From NCBI GenBank assembly GCA_021769295.1, contig JAETTD010000002.1:1-64000 (forward strand): DNA of 64,000 bases, given 5' to 3'. Position numbers and translations under genes: made by a program. The notes below the pieces were generated by a model. The model saw only the letters and a list, made by a program, of their open reading frames with translations, searched no databases and was not told the origin of the DNA. Source of the DNA: Bacillota bacterium. Its GTDB lineage: Bacteria > Bacillota > Clostridia > Peptostreptococcales > Anaerovoracaceae. Position 1 is the first letter of the stretch. Every line of letters starts with the position of its first letter. Below are positions 1 through 7,026 of this stretch, one piece after another.

Positions 1-41
1 TTGATTATCTGTTCCTGAATTTGTGGGTCAACGTATGCCAT
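1..41 (-). CDS. 5' end of an unidentified protein (partial)
   Basis: Only the first 13 codons lie in the window, reading MAYVDPQIQEQII. The start is chosen because an AAAGGAG ribosome binding site lies 7 bases upstream. A competing ATG five bases earlier hits a stop after 13 codons. The fragment is too short to identify the product. Confidence 0.5.
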   Translation of the reverse strand, partial: MAYVDPQIQEQII

Positions 42-141
42 ATCATTGCTCCTTTCGTTTTATGTTTATATTTTACAAAAGGCACATTGCTATTACAACT
101 TTATTTTAGCAGCTCATCATGCGCCTTAAGGGTAGTCAAAC

Positions 142-362
142 TGCCGTAAATCTTAGAATTTATCTGAATTGCGGCAGTATTGGCGGTCGACAAGCGGTCA
201 AACTGCCGTGAATGCTGAAATTTTCTTTGATCACGGCATTTCATGCGCCCTGAGGGTAGTCAAACTGCCGTAAATCTTAGAATTTATCTGAATTGCGGCA
301 GTATTGGCGGTCGACAAGCAGTCAAACTGCCGTAAATGCCGAAGTTTTCTTTAATTGCGGCA
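142..362 (+). repeat. Hairpin array A: four 35-bp units, 62-bp period
   Basis: Four units occupy 142-176, 204-238, 266-300 and 328-362. Each is exactly 35 bp, starts TGCCG and ends CGGCA, and they are separated by exactly 27 bp. Unit 2 has a perfect 8-bp stem (TGCCGTGA/TCACGGCA); units 1, 3 and 4 have a T-G wobble at pair 6. Spacers end in gtcaaac. Positions 118-210 and 242-334 are near-identical copies (about 3 differences in 93 bp), a recent two-unit duplication with a 124-bp offset. The array lies beyond the 3' end of metA and upstream of the gene at the window edge. The rest of 42-440 shows no gene. Confidence 0.9.
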
Positions 363-440
363 GTGTGCGGGTTTAAATCCGAGGTCAAGGGTCAAATCCA
401 AAATTGTGTGTAAAATATTATCCTGTATAGTAACTACTCT

Positions 441-1364
441 TTAAAATGATGTTATGCTGTTTACGTCGTACGGCGTTGCCTGATATACAAAGTAATTAAG
501 CCAATTTGAATAAAGCAGGTTTGCCCCTGAACGCCAGCCGCAAACAGGCTTTGCGGTGTCGTCATCACCGGGATAATAGTTCTTAGGCACTTTTATGGGG
601 AGCCCCGCTTCCTTATCTCTCAAATATTCTTTTCCCAGAGTATCGGTATCGTATTCGGAATGGCCCATAATAAATATCTGTCTGCCTTCTGCATTTGATA
701 TGGCATAAACTCCGGCTTCATCGCTTTCCGCCAGAATTTTAAGCTCAGGGACGCTCAAAATATCCTCACGTTCCACAGTGGTATGTCTCGAATGAGGTGC
801 TAAAAATACATCGTCGAAGCCTCTGAACAAAATCGAGCCCTTATGGGTAATCCTGTGCTCAAAGATACCAAAAAGCTTTTCGTCAAGCTTCTTTTTCGGT
901 ATTCCGTAATGATAATACAACCCGGCCTGCGCACCCCAGCAGATATGGAAAGTGCTGTAGACATGGGATTTGCTCCATTCCATAATATCGCACAGTTCCT
1001 TCCAGTATTCGACTTCCTCAAAAGGCATCAGTTCCACCGGCGCACCTGTTATAATCATTCCGTCGAAAAACTCATCCTTAACCTTTTTAAAGGTCTTATA
1101 GAATGTAATCATATGCTCTTTTGAAGTGTGCTTTGGTATCCTGCTGCCTATGGCAAGCAGCTCCATCTCTATCTGCAAGGGAGTATTTCCAAGCAGGCGT
1201 GCCAGCTGGGTTTCGGTTACAATTTTTGTAGGCATCAAGTTTAAAATAAGTATCCTTAAAGGACGTATATCCTGGGTTACGGCCCTGTTTTCGTTGATTA
1301 TAAATATGTTTTCTTCCTGCAAGACCTTTGCAGCAGGCAAATTAACGGGAATCTTTATAGGCAT
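441..1364 (-). CDS. metA: Homoserine O-acetyltransferase (MetA family)
   Basis: Activates homoserine for methionine synthesis in the cytoplasm. The 307-residue length fits MetA. The nucleophile cysteine lies in [15 protein letters not shown], and the GHSEYD motif carries the catalytic histidine. Residue 111 is Glu (TGAPVE). In this family Glu111 is associated with acetyl-CoA and Gly111 with succinyl-CoA, so the product is probably O-acetylhomoserine despite the usual succinyltransferase label. metY, which uses O-acetylhomoserine, ends 11 bp upstream on the same strand, so the two form an operon. AGGAG precedes the start. Hairpin array A follows the gene. Family is certain; acyl donor is inferred from one residue. 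Confidence 0.95.
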   Translation of the reverse strand: MPIKIPVNLPAAKVLQEENIFIINENRAVTQDIRPLRILILNLMPTKIVTETQLARLLGNTPLQIEMELLAIGSRIPKHTSKEHMITFYKTFKKVKDEFFDGMIITGAPVELMPFEEVEYWKELCDIMEWSKSHVYSTFHICWGAQAGLYYHYGIPKKKLDEKLFGIFEHRITHKGSILFRGFDDVFLAPHSRHTTVEREDILSVPELKILAESDEAGVYAISNAEGRQIFIMGHSEYDTDTLGKEYLRDKEAGLPIKVPKNYYPGDDDTAKPVCGWRSGANLLYSNWLNYFVYQATPYDVNSITSF

Positions 1365-1375
1365 AGGTCTTCTCC

Positions 1376-2659
1376 TTACTTAACAGCCTCAAAGCCTTGT
1401 TTAAGGTCTGAAATAATATCATCGATATGCTCCGTGCCTATGGATAACCTGATTGTATTTGGCTTTATTCCTCCCGCAAGCAGTTCTTCTTCTGATAGCT
1501 GCGAGTGAGTCGTTGATGCCGGATGAATTACAAGAGATTTTACGTCTGCCACATTTGCAAGCAGTGAGAACAGTTTCAGACTTTCCGTAAACTTCTGCGC
1601 GGTTTTCGCATCTCCTTTTATTTCAAAAGTAAAAATAGGCGCCGCTCCCTTAGGAAAATATCTGTCATACAATTCCTTTTCCCTGCCTGTTGCAAGGGAC
1701 GGATGATTTACTTTTTCCACCTGCGGATGATTTTTCAAAAACTCCACCACTTTCAGGGTGTTTTCAACGTGACGCTCTACTCTTAAAGAGAGTGTTTCGA
1801 GTCCCTGTAAAAGCAGGAATGAATTGAACGGCGAAATCGTAGCGCCTTGGTCTCTTAACAGCGTGGTACGTAGTTTGACAATGTAAGCAAGATTGCCTGC
1901 AGCTTCCGTAAACACAACTCCGTGATAGGACGGGTTCGGTTTTGAAAGTCCCGGGAACTTGTCATTTTGCACCCAGTCAAACTTTCCTGAGTCTATCACC
2001 ACTCCGCCCAGTACGGTTCCGTGGCCTCCGATGAACTTGGTTGCAGAGTGAACCACTATATCAGCGCCGTGTTCGATAGGTCTCAAAAGATACGGGGTGG
2101 CAAAAGTGCTGTCTACTATAAAAGGTATACCGTGCTTATGGGCTATGGATGATATTTCCTCTAAATCTATAACATCCGAATTTGGGTTTCCCAAAGTTTC
2201 CGCATAAAGCAGCTTTGTATTGGGCTTTATGGCTTTTTCAAAGTTCTCGGGAACGGACGGATCCACAAAGGTTACATCTATTCCCTGTTCTTTCAGAGTG
2301 TTGGCAAAGAGATTGAAAGTTCCCCCGTAAAGGTTTGTCAAAGAAACGATGTGGTCTCCTGCAACAGCTATATTCTGTACGGCATATGTAATTGCCGCCG
2401 AACCTGAAGCCGTTGCAAGTGCCGCAGCTCCGCCTTCCAGCGCCGCTATGCGTTTTTCAAAAATATCAGATGTAGGATTCATAAGGCGTGTATAGATGTT
2501 GCCGTCTTCTGTCAGATTAAAACGGCCTGCCGCCTGAGCGGAATCCTTAAATACATATGAAGTGGTAGCATAAATAGGTACAGCTCTTGCGTCTGTTGCA
2601 GAATCCGGTGTTTCCTGGCCTGCGTGTACTTGAATTGTCTCAAATTTATAACCGGACAT
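1376..2659 (-). CDS. metY: O-acetylhomoserine sulfhydrylase (Cys/Met metabolism PLP enzyme)
   Basis: Converts O-acetylhomoserine plus sulfide to homocysteine using pyridoxal phosphate. The 427-residue protein has the family layout: ETIQVHAGQ at the N terminus, [15 protein letters not shown], and the PLP lysine in [13 protein letters not shown] near residue 209. The long form (about 425 residues) and pairing with metA favour MetY over cystathionine synthase or lyase. GAGAGGAG lies before the ATG. I see no SAM riboswitch or T-box in the 109 bp upstream, only the yajC terminator and a small hairpin, so control of this operon is not obvious. Confidence 0.95.
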   Translation of the reverse strand: MSGYKFETIQVHAGQETPDSATDARAVPIYATTSYVFKDSAQAAGRFNLTEDGNIYTRLMNPTSDIFEKRIAALEGGAAALATASGSAAITYAVQNIAVAGDHIVSLTNLYGGTFNLFANTLKEQGIDVTFVDPSVPENFEKAIKPNTKLLYAETLGNPNSDVIDLEEISSIAHKHGIPFIVDSTFATPYLLRPIEHGADIVVHSATKFIGGHGTVLGGVVIDSGKFDWVQNDKFPGLSKPNPSYHGVVFTEAAGNLAYIVKLRTTLLRDQGATISPFNSFLLLQGLETLSLRVERHVENTLKVVEFLKNHPQVEKVNHPSLATGREKELYDRYFPKGAAPIFTFEIKGDAKTAQKFTESLKLFSLLANVADVKSLVIHPASTTHSQLSEEELLAGGIKPNTIRLSIGTEHIDDIISDLKQGFEAVK

Positions 2660-2718
2660 AATTTTCTCCTCTCAAAATAAATATAAACCGCATATCGCTT
2701 TCTGCGGCATCTTTATAT

Positions 2719-2753
2719 AAAAAAGCCCATAACTCTTATTCGGAGCTATGAGC
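2719..2753 (-). terminator. Rho-independent terminator after yajC
   Basis: On the minus strand GCTCATAGCTC and GAGTTATGGGC form an 11-bp stem with wobbles, followed by six T. It ends the tRNA-Leu/yajC unit just before the metY leader. Confidence 0.8.
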
Positions 2754-2768
2754 GTTTTAATCGTTATG

Positions 2769-3137
2769 CTATTGGTCTTCTTCAACGTCGGAAGATTTTT
2801 TCAGTTTCTTAGGAACAACCTTTTTTACTTCCTCTTCTTCAACGTTCATATCTTCAGCTTTGACAGCCTTCTTGCTCGGATTTGTAACACTTGAAACCGA
2901 CCATCTCATCATTTCGAATTTAACCTTATCTGCGCCTACCTGAATAACGATAGTTTCATCCTTGGTCTTGACAACCTTGCCGCAGATACCGCCGATAGTA
3001 ACGATTTCGTCTCCTACCTGCAGGCCGTTTCTCATCTCCTGAATCTGTTTGTCCTTTTTCTTCTGAGGTCTTATCATAAGAAAATACATTGCAATGATGA
3101 GAACCAATAAAGGCATTAAATTTATTAAACCTTTCAT
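2769..3137 (-). CDS. yajC: Preprotein translocase subunit YajC
   Basis: Single-pass membrane accessory of the SecDF-YajC complex. Residues about 5-22 form the membrane segment (LINLMPLLVLIIAMYFLMI), followed by the family signature IRPQKKKDKQ and the conserved core GLQVGDEIVTIGGICGKV. At 122 residues it is slightly longer than average because of an acidic/lysine-rich tail. secD, secF and tgt, frequent neighbours, are absent; instead a tRNA-Leu gene lies 48 bp upstream on the same strand. A terminator follows. Confidence 0.93.
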   Translation of the reverse strand: MKGLINLMPLLVLIIAMYFLMIRPQKKKDKQIQEMRNGLQVGDEIVTIGGICGKVVKTKDETIVIQVGADKVKFEMMRWSVSSVTNPSKKAVKAEDMNVEEEEVKKVVPKKLKKSSDVEEDQ

Positions 3138-3185
3138 CTTTAGTATTTACCTCCTAAAGTAATATATCAAAGTCAAAAATAATAT

Positions 3186-3272
3186 TGGTGCCGGCGATGG
3201 GGGTCGAACCCATACGGTGTTGCCACCACAGGATTTTGAGTCCTGCATGTCTGCCAATTCCATCACGCCGGC
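3186..3272 (-). tRNA. tRNA-Leu (anticodon CAA)
   Basis: 87 nt with the CCA encoded. The acceptor stem GCCGGCG/CGCCGGC has discriminator A. The anticodon stem CAGGA/TCCTG encloses CTCAAAA, giving anticodon CAA, which reads UUG. The T arm contains GGTTCGACCC, and the long variable arm (TGGTGGCAACACC) is typical of class II tRNA-Leu. It lies upstream of yajC and is probably transcribed with it. Confidence 0.97.
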
Positions 3273-3426
3273 GCAAATAACATTATTATGATACCATAAA
3301 CTTGCAGTGAATACAAATGGTTTTTTTGCATTTTTTATTTTTTATTTATCTTTATTTTATTGTAAAAAGATAATATTTATGGTAACTTTAAATTGAAATA
3401 ATATTTTTATACATAAAGGAGTTGCT

Positions 3427-4386
3427 ATGATAAACATTAAACACATTGAAGAAGCATACGACAGAATCAAGCAATATGTTTCAAGAACCCGCCTCGAGAA
3501 GAGTTTCTACCTCAGCGAAGGCGATACCGAAGCTTATATGAAACTGGAATGCGAGCAATCAGTCGTAAAGAGCTTTAAAATCAGAGGCGTTCTCGGAAAA
3601 TTGACTCTCCTTACAGAAGAACAGTTAAAGAACGGCTACGGCACAATTTCTTCCGGCAACCAGGGAGTATGCGTATCCTATGCTTCTCAGTTACTGGATT
3701 TGGACAGACCTTTTATAGTAGTTCCCGAAAATACACCTAAGCCTAAACTTGAAAAGATGACAAAATTCGGTGCAGACATAAACTATTTCGGTCACTCTTT
3801 CGATGAGGCCAACGGTCTGGGTGAAGCAATCTTTGAAGAAAAAGGAATAGTTAAAATCGATGCAAGAGAAGATGTTGAAGGAATCTACGGCGCAGGAACC
3901 ATTGCCCTTGAAATTCTTGAGGATTTGCCTGACATAGATGTTCTTCTCGTACCTAAGGGAAGCGGCGGCAACGTTATCGCCAACGGCTCATACTTTAAGC
4001 AGGCCAAGCCTGATGTAAAGATATATGCCGTAGAGCCTGAAAACTCCCCTGCTCTTACCACAAACCTAAAGACAGGCGTATGGACCAAGTTCTTCGATAC
4101 TCCTGATGATGCGATCATGCAGAGTTTGGTAGGAGGATGTGCAAAGAATACTTTTGACAACGCAAAGGAATGTATCGACGAAATTCTCCTCGTTTCGGAT
4201 GACGAAGTAAGAGACGCCGTATACGAACTGGCTCAAAACGAAAAAGTTATCGCAGAACCTGACAGCGCATCGGTTTATGCAGCATTTAAGAGATACCGCC
4301 ACCTGTTTGAAGGTAAAAAGACCGCAATGATCATAACCGGAGGCAATATTTCAAAGGATTTGTTTAAAGAAATTATTTCAAGATAG
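3427..4386 (+). CDS. PLP-dependent threonine/serine dehydratase-like enzyme
   Basis: A fold-type II pyridoxal enzyme of the threonine dehydratase/serine racemase family, 319 residues, with no C-terminal ACT domain, so it resembles the catabolic form. The PLP lysine is in KSFKIRG (about residue 50). The phosphate and cofactor loops appear as SSGNQG (about 77) and PKGSGGN (about 179). The likely reaction is deamination of threonine or serine to 2-oxobutyrate or pyruvate, but diaminopropionate lyase-like or racemase activity cannot be excluded. AAAGGAG lies just before the ATG. It stands alone, preceded by a divergent tRNA and followed by hairpin array B. Confidence 0.85.
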   Translation: MINIKHIEEAYDRIKQYVSRTRLEKSFYLSEGDTEAYMKLECEQSVVKSFKIRGVLGKLTLLTEEQLKNGYGTISSGNQGVCVSYASQLLDLDRPFIVVPENTPKPKLEKMTKFGADINYFGHSFDEANGLGEAIFEEKGIVKIDAREDVEGIYGAGTIALEILEDLPDIDVLLVPKGSGGNVIANGSYFKQAKPDVKIYAVEPENSPALTTNLKTGVWTKFFDTPDDAIMQSLVGGCAKNTFDNAKECIDEILLVSDDEVRDAVYELAQNEKVIAEPDSASVYAAFKRYRHLFEGKKTAMIITGGNISKDLFKEIISR

Positions 4387-4472
4387 TTTTAAGCAAATTG
4401 TCCGGAGGCTGTCGCACAGCTAACTGAAAAAGCGGCCGAAAGAGTGACACCGCAACCACCTGAATTGTAAAG

Positions 4473-4693
4473 TGCCGCAGATTGAAGAAAATCTCCCATC
4501 TGCGGCACTTTTGTCAACTTATTTCCCGCCAAACTGCCAGAAACTAAGAAAAATTTCAAATTTACGGCAGTTATGTCCTTTCTATAGCTTAAAAAATGCC
4601 GTAATTCAAAGAAATTGCCAATTTTACGGCAATTTAACCCCTATCACCCCTGTCAAAATGCCGTAATTCAAAGAAAATTTAAGATTTGCGGCA
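4473..4693 (-). repeat. Hairpin array B: four 35-bp units, inverted orientation
   Basis: Units at 4473-4507, 4535-4569, 4597-4631 and 4659-4693 are each 35 bp with exact 27-bp spacers. Unit 1 has a perfect 10-bp stem (TGCCGCAGAT/ATCTGCGGCA), extended to 13 bp by flanking AAG/CTT. Unit interiors match the other arrays only when read on the minus strand, so this copy is inverted. An inverted pair TGTCGCACAGC (4410-4420) and GCTGTGCGACA (4759-4769) brackets it. A hairpin GCCAAC/GTTGGC (4729-4748) is centred 62 bp beyond the last unit but has a different sequence. The array fills the convergent gap 4387-4784; no gene is visible there. Confidence 0.9.
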
Positions 4694-4784
4694 GTCTCGC
4701 CGCTCGCCGGCCCACCGCTTGTGTCATGGCCAACTTCGCACAGTTGGCTTTTAAATCGGCTGTGCGACAACCCCTATACATCCA

Positions 4785-6434
4785 TCAGATATCTGTCTCA
4801 TCCTTTATTACTTTTTTCCATGACCAGGTATTACAGTTTCTGTATATGTCATTGAACATCGGAAGCTGCTCAGCTTCAAAGGTTTCTATGCCTATAAGTC
4901 CCATTTTTTTATAGCAGATTGCATAATACGGTACCTCGTCTATCATGATTTCCTTAAGCTCTTTATAGATGCCGGTGTACTCTTCCGCAGTATGAAGTCT
5001 GTTCATTTCGCGCGCTTTTTCAAGCATGTCGTCGTTTGAATATCCCCACGAATTGGTTCCGTCAAAAAATTGTCTCAAATCATAAGAAGCGTCTATTTCA
5101 TACCCTGTAATCAGAATATCAAAATTCTTTTCTTCTATAAGCTTCATGTATTCATCTCTCGGCACAGATGTTGTGCTGACTTCAAAACCGATATCTCTAA
5201 GATTTTCCGCCATAATCTTTGCAGCAGCTATTCTGTTGGCATTGTCGTTGTTTACCAGAATATTTATACTTATGCCTTCTCCCTTTTCGTTCTCAAGCTT
5301 TCCGTTTAAATCTTCATCTTTATACCCTTCTTTTTCCAAGAGTTCAAGGGCTTTACTGCTGCTGAGTTTATACGCTTCTCCGCTTTCTTCCACTCCGAGA
5401 AATCCCGGATAATATATGGTATCTGAAAGCACGCCGTCATCCATATATCCGTCAGCCAGGATTTTTTCTTTATCTATGGCATAGCATACAGCCTGACGCA
5501 TATTCTTGCTTTCAAATATTTCCCGTGAAGTATTAAAGACCAGAAAATCAACGTCGTTGGAGACTATATCGTACATTTGCAGGTCCTTATCGGCTACAAG
5601 GGATTTTCTCTGGGAACTTTTGTCGGCATAACATGTTACCGAGCCTATTTCAAGCATATTCGCTGATACGCTCTTATCCGGCAAAATCTTAACCTGAATG
5701 TTATTCTGCGCTTTTATGCCATGATATGCTTCGTTGGGAACCAGAGTTAGCTCTCTCAGGCTGTCATAGGACGAATATTTATACTGCCCCGTTCCCACAG
5801 GAACAAAATTTTCTTTGTCATTTATCAGCTTTCCTGCGCTTGAATATTTACTGCCCGGCAAAACAGGAAAAGTCAAATCGTCCAGTGAGCAGTCATAATT
5901 ATTGCTGAAATAGATGCGCAGGTTTAAATTATCCTTAACATTTACGCTGTAAACCTTAGATGCATTTTTATAATATAGACCTTCAGAACCGTATGATTTA
6001 ATGGCGTTTACGGTAAACTTTACGTCTTTTGCTGTAAAATCGCTTCCGTCATGCCATTTTATTCCGTCCTTAAGCTTTATATCTATATATGCCTTTTCCG
6101 TATCGACGCTGTAGCTTTCCACCAAATCCCCTTCCACATTCAGATCGTCCGTATATCTGAAAAGGCCGTTGTAAATAAGTTTTGTCAGATAATAGGTATC
6201 TTCCGAATTTGAAACTATCGGATTGAGTGTGTCAAGCGGAGCCGATGCAAAGGAAATTCTGCTCTGCTCCTCGTATTTTATGTCAGGATCTATTTCGAGA
6301 ACTTCTTCTCTGTATATGTTTATGCTGGAAAGCACAACGATAATAACAGCAAGAAGCACCACAATATAAAGCCAGTATTTTTGTAAAAACCGAAAAAACT
6401 TTGAATCTGAAAATTCTGATTTATTATCTTTCAT
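4785..6434 (-). CDS. ABC-type peptide/solute-binding protein (family 5), membrane-anchored
   Basis: A 549-residue extracellular solute-binding protein of the oligopeptide/nickel-binding family. Residues about 21-43 (YWLYIVVLLAVIIVVLSSINIYR) form one hydrophobic segment with no lipobox cysteine, so it is probably anchored by an uncleaved signal anchor. Family features include the early LDTLNPI, IKWHDGSDFTAKDVKFT and the late FDGTNSWGYSN. No ABC permease or ATPase lies nearby, so partners must be encoded elsewhere. The start overlaps the coaE end by 11 bp, so the gene ends the FNT-polA-coaE operon. The ligand is unknown. Confidence 0.85.
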   Translation of the reverse strand: MKDNKSEFSDSKFFRFLQKYWLYIVVLLAVIIVVLSSINIYREEVLEIDPDIKYEEQSRISFASAPLDTLNPIVSNSEDTYYLTKLIYNGLFRYTDDLNVEGDLVESYSVDTEKAYIDIKLKDGIKWHDGSDFTAKDVKFTVNAIKSYGSEGLYYKNASKVYSVNVKDNLNLRIYFSNNYDCSLDDLTFPVLPGSKYSSAGKLINDKENFVPVGTGQYKYSSYDSLRELTLVPNEAYHGIKAQNNIQVKILPDKSVSANMLEIGSVTCYADKSSQRKSLVADKDLQMYDIVSNDVDFLVFNTSREIFESKNMRQAVCYAIDKEKILADGYMDDGVLSDTIYYPGFLGVEESGEAYKLSSSKALELLEKEGYKDEDLNGKLENEKGEGISINILVNNDNANRIAAAKIMAENLRDIGFEVSTTSVPRDEYMKLIEEKNFDILITGYEIDASYDLRQFFDGTNSWGYSNDDMLEKAREMNRLHTAEEYTGIYKELKEIMIDEVPYYAICYKKMGLIGIETFEAEQLPMFNDIYRNCNTWSWKKVIKDETDI

Positions 6435-7026
6435 TTTCTATCCTTTCAAGCTGCAAATCTATCTGTTCATACAACCGCTCAAGCCCTGCGGAATTATCTA
6501 TGACACATCTGCTGCGACGTATCTTTTCCGCATCGGGCATCTGGTTTTCAATTCTTGCCATTATCTGCTCTTCCGACAGATTATCCCTCTTGGAAACACG
6601 CAAAAGTCTGACCTTTGTATCGGCTGTAACAAGCCAGTTTTCATCGGCAATCCCCTCCATTCCGCATTCAAACAGCAGAGGAGCATCTATAATCACCGTC
6701 TTGTCGGATCCTTCTTCTTTCATCTGACAAATACGGTCGTTTATTTCTTCGATTACCTTTTCCGTTATTATTTTCTGAAGAGCTTCCAGTTTTTCTTTAT
6801 TCCCGAACACCAAATCTCCGAGAGCTTTTCTGTCCAAACTGCCGTCAGCCGATATATACTTTTTGCCAAAGGTCTTTTCGATTTCCTTCAGCGCTGGAGC
6901 TCCTCTGTCAGTCATGGCCCTCGAAATAGCATCTGCGTCTATTATTACGCACCCCTTCTTATTCAAATATTCGGAAACCGTGGATTTGCCGGTTCCTATA
7001 CCTCCGGTTAAACCTATTATCTTCAT
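6424..7026 (-). CDS. coaE: Dephospho-CoA kinase
   Basis: Catalyses the last step of coenzyme A synthesis, ATP-dependent phosphorylation of dephospho-CoA. About 200 residues, with the P-loop GGIGTGKST at residues 8-16 and the DADAISRA substrate motif. The start is placed at the ATG that overlaps the polA stop as ATGA, giving MKIIGLTGG; the open frame extends five codons further upstream but that would run into polA. polA-coaE adjacency is common in Firmicutes, where mutM often lies between them; here mutM is missing. Confidence 0.96.
   Translation of the reverse strand: MKIIGLTGGIGTGKSTVSEYLNKKGCVIIDADAISRAMTDRGAPALKEIEKTFGKKYISADGSLDRKALGDLVFGNKEKLEALQKIITEKVIEEINDRICQMKEEGSDKTVIIDAPLLFECGMEGIADENWLVTADTKVRLLRVSKRDNLSEEQIMARIENQMPDAEKIRRSRCVIDNSAGLERLYEQIDLQLERIENER

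Noticed and set aside
142-362. CRISPR array
   Set aside because: The regular 35-bp unit and 27-bp spacing look CRISPR-like, but unit interiors vary, only the stem ends are fixed, spacers are partly conserved between loci, and the count is four each time. There are no cas genes in the window.
2660-2768. SAM riboswitch or T-box before metY-metA
   Set aside because: The gap is only 109 bp, holds the yajC terminator and a short CCGCA/TGCGG hairpin, and lacks the conserved core of either element.
4472-4914. Open frames across hairpin array B (64 and 99 codons)
   Set aside because: They run through the repeat units, lack ribosome binding sites, and translate the palindromes into unrelated sequence. 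The 62-bp period is not a multiple of three, so the units cannot encode a repeated peptide.
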